DNA of 6,096 nt from NCBI GenBank assembly GCA_005889445.1, contig VBGS01000133.1:1-6096 (forward strand). Direction: 5' to 3'. Below, piece after piece: positions 5,142 through 6,096 of the stretch (position 1 is its first letter; each line of letters opens with the position of its first letter). Under the pieces are notes generated by a model. It saw only the letters and a list, made by a program, of their open reading frames with translations. It was not told the DNA's origin and searched no databases. The position numbers were made by a program, and so were the translations under genes. This stretch comes from Chloroflexota bacterium (GTDB lineage: Bacteria; Chloroflexota; Limnocylindria; P2-11E).

Positions 5142-6096
5142 GCCTGCTGCTTCGCGGGGGGACCCTGCTTCCGCTCAAGGACCACCCCAGGCCGATGTGG
5201 GGAGACCTTCTCGTGTCGGGCACGCGCATCGGCGCGCTGGGCAAGGTGGAGACCGTGCCCCTGGACACCGAGACGGTCGACGTTTCGGGCTGCGTGATCA
5301 TGCCGGGCATCGTTCAGACGCACATCCACCTCGTGCAGACGCTTTTTCGCGGGCTGGCCGAGGACATGACGCTCCTGCAATGGCTTCGCACACGGGTCTG
5401 GCCGCTCGAAGCCGCGCTCGACGAGGCGTCGCTTCGCGCGAGCGTGCGACTCGGGATCCTCGAGCTGCTCATGACCGGCACGACGACGGTCCTCGACATG
5501 GGGACGACAAAGCTCGGAGACATCGTCGCAGAGGAGCTCGTCCGAAGCGGACTGCGCGCGCGATTCGGGCAGGCCATGATGGATGCGGGGGAAGGCGTCC
5601 CGCCGGCGCTGCTCGAGACGACGCGAGGGTCGCTCGATGCAGCGGGCGCGCTCACGAAGCGGTGGCACAAGGCGTCGAGCGGACGCATCGGCTACGTCTA
5701 CATGCCGCGGTTCGCGCTCTCGTGCACCCGGGAGCTCCTCGAGGCGACGACGCAGCTCGCCAAGCTCAGCGAGCTGCTCGTGCACACGCATTCGAACGAG
5801 AGCGTCGACGAGCGCAACGCCGTCGTGATGGCGACGGGGCGAACTCCGATGCAGTACCTCCTCGACACCGGGATCGCGTGCGACCGCACGATCATCGCCC
5901 ACGGGGTCCACCTCGACGACAGTGAGATCGACATCCTTCGAACGACGAAGACGTCGGTCGCCCACTGCCCGTCATCGAATCTCAAGCTCGGATCAGGAAT
6001 CGCGCAGGTCGCGAAGCTGCGGAACACCAGGATCACGGTGGGCCTGGGCGCCGACGGCGCGGCCTGCAATAACCAGCTCGACGCCTTCGAAGAGAT
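5138..6096 (+). CDS. COG0402 aminohydrolase, probable purine or adenosine-type deaminase (C-terminus cut by window edge)
   Basis: This is a member of the SsnA/TrzA/MtaD-like amidohydrolases that deaminate aromatic amines using one metal ion. The first 319 residues are present, from about 430-450 expected. Visible motifs are the N-terminal LLLRGGTLLP strand, PGIVQTHIHLVQTLFRG with metal ligands His62 and His64, WLRTRVWPLE (82-91), TGTTTVLDMGT (113-123), PRFALSCT (190-197), HTHSNES with His216 and His218, IAHGVHLD with His255, VAHCPSSNLKL with His276, and GLGADGAACNNQLD with Asp306. The text most resembles proteins annotated as 5'-deoxyadenosine or S-adenosylhomocysteine/methylthioadenosine deaminases; it lacks the HHH motif of 8-oxoguanine deaminases. 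Its ATG overlaps the allC stop by 4 bases, tying it to purine breakdown, so guanine or an adenine compound is a reasonable substrate (inference). The substrate cannot be settled from sequence, hence no symbol. Confidence 0.85.
   Translation, partial: MSLLLRGGTLLPLKDHPRPMWGDLLVSGTRIGALGKVETVPLDTETVDVSGCVIMPGIVQTHIHLVQTLFRGLAEDMTLLQWLRTRVWPLEAALDEASLRASVRLGILELLMTGTTTVLDMGTTKLGDIVAEELVRSGLRARFGQAMMDAGEGVPPALLETTRGSLDAAGALTKRWHKASSGRIGYVYMPRFALSCTRELLEATTQLAKLSELLVHTHSNESVDERNAVVMATGRTPMQYLLDTGIACDRTIIAHGVHLDDSEIDILRTTKTSVAHCPSSNLKLGSGIAQVAKLRNTRITVGLGADGAACNNQLDAFEE

Noticed and set aside
4930..5925. Plus-strand open frame of 331 codons across the allC end and deaminase start
   Set aside because: It is in a different frame from both allC and the deaminase, and its product is Arg-rich and featureless. 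The real gene starts at 5138 and runs off the window end.

Overview
The window is a compact, high-GC (roughly two-thirds G+C by eye) bacterial purine-degradation locus. It is almost entirely coding, with eight protein genes in two divergent blocks and no RNA gene, insertion sequence, CRISPR array or terminator that I can see. No start codon has a convincing Shine-Dalgarno sequence, and most neighbouring genes overlap by 4 bases (ATGA) or more. This fits a lineage that uses leaderless mRNAs and coupled translation, such as Chloroflexota, Actinomycetota or Deinococcota. The sequence alone does not fix the phylum.

Left block, minus strand, transcribed from about 2134 down to 1: 5-hydroxyisourate hydrolase (uraH), OHCU decarboxylase (uraD), urate oxidase, then a truncated OmpR-type response regulator with a degenerate receiver. 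The three enzymes together convert urate to S-allantoin. uraH/uraD and uraD/uox are joined by ATGA overlaps, and the regulator follows uox after only 9 bases.

Right block, plus strand, from about 2160 to the window end: a DUF3830 (cyclophilin-like fold) protein of unknown function, allantoinase (allB), an allantoate amidohydrolase of the M20 family (allC), and the first 319 residues of a COG0402 aminohydrolase resembling 5'-deoxyadenosine/S-adenosylhomocysteine-type deaminases. allB and allC take allantoin to allantoate and then to ureidoglycine with release of ammonia. The deaminase may feed purines or related compounds in at the top of the pathway.

The two blocks start only 25 bases apart. 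That gap carries TANNNT-type -10 hexamers on both strands sharing five base pairs, each 9 to 11 bases from its ATG, plus a perfect 10-base palindrome. This looks like a shared bidirectional, probably leaderless promoter/operator that would switch on the whole urate-to-ureidoglycine route at once. The items most worth following up are this promoter, the DUF3830 gene placed first in the allantoin operon, and the receiver that has lost its phosphoacceptor. Xanthine dehydrogenase, transporters and enzymes acting on ureidoglycine are not in the window.
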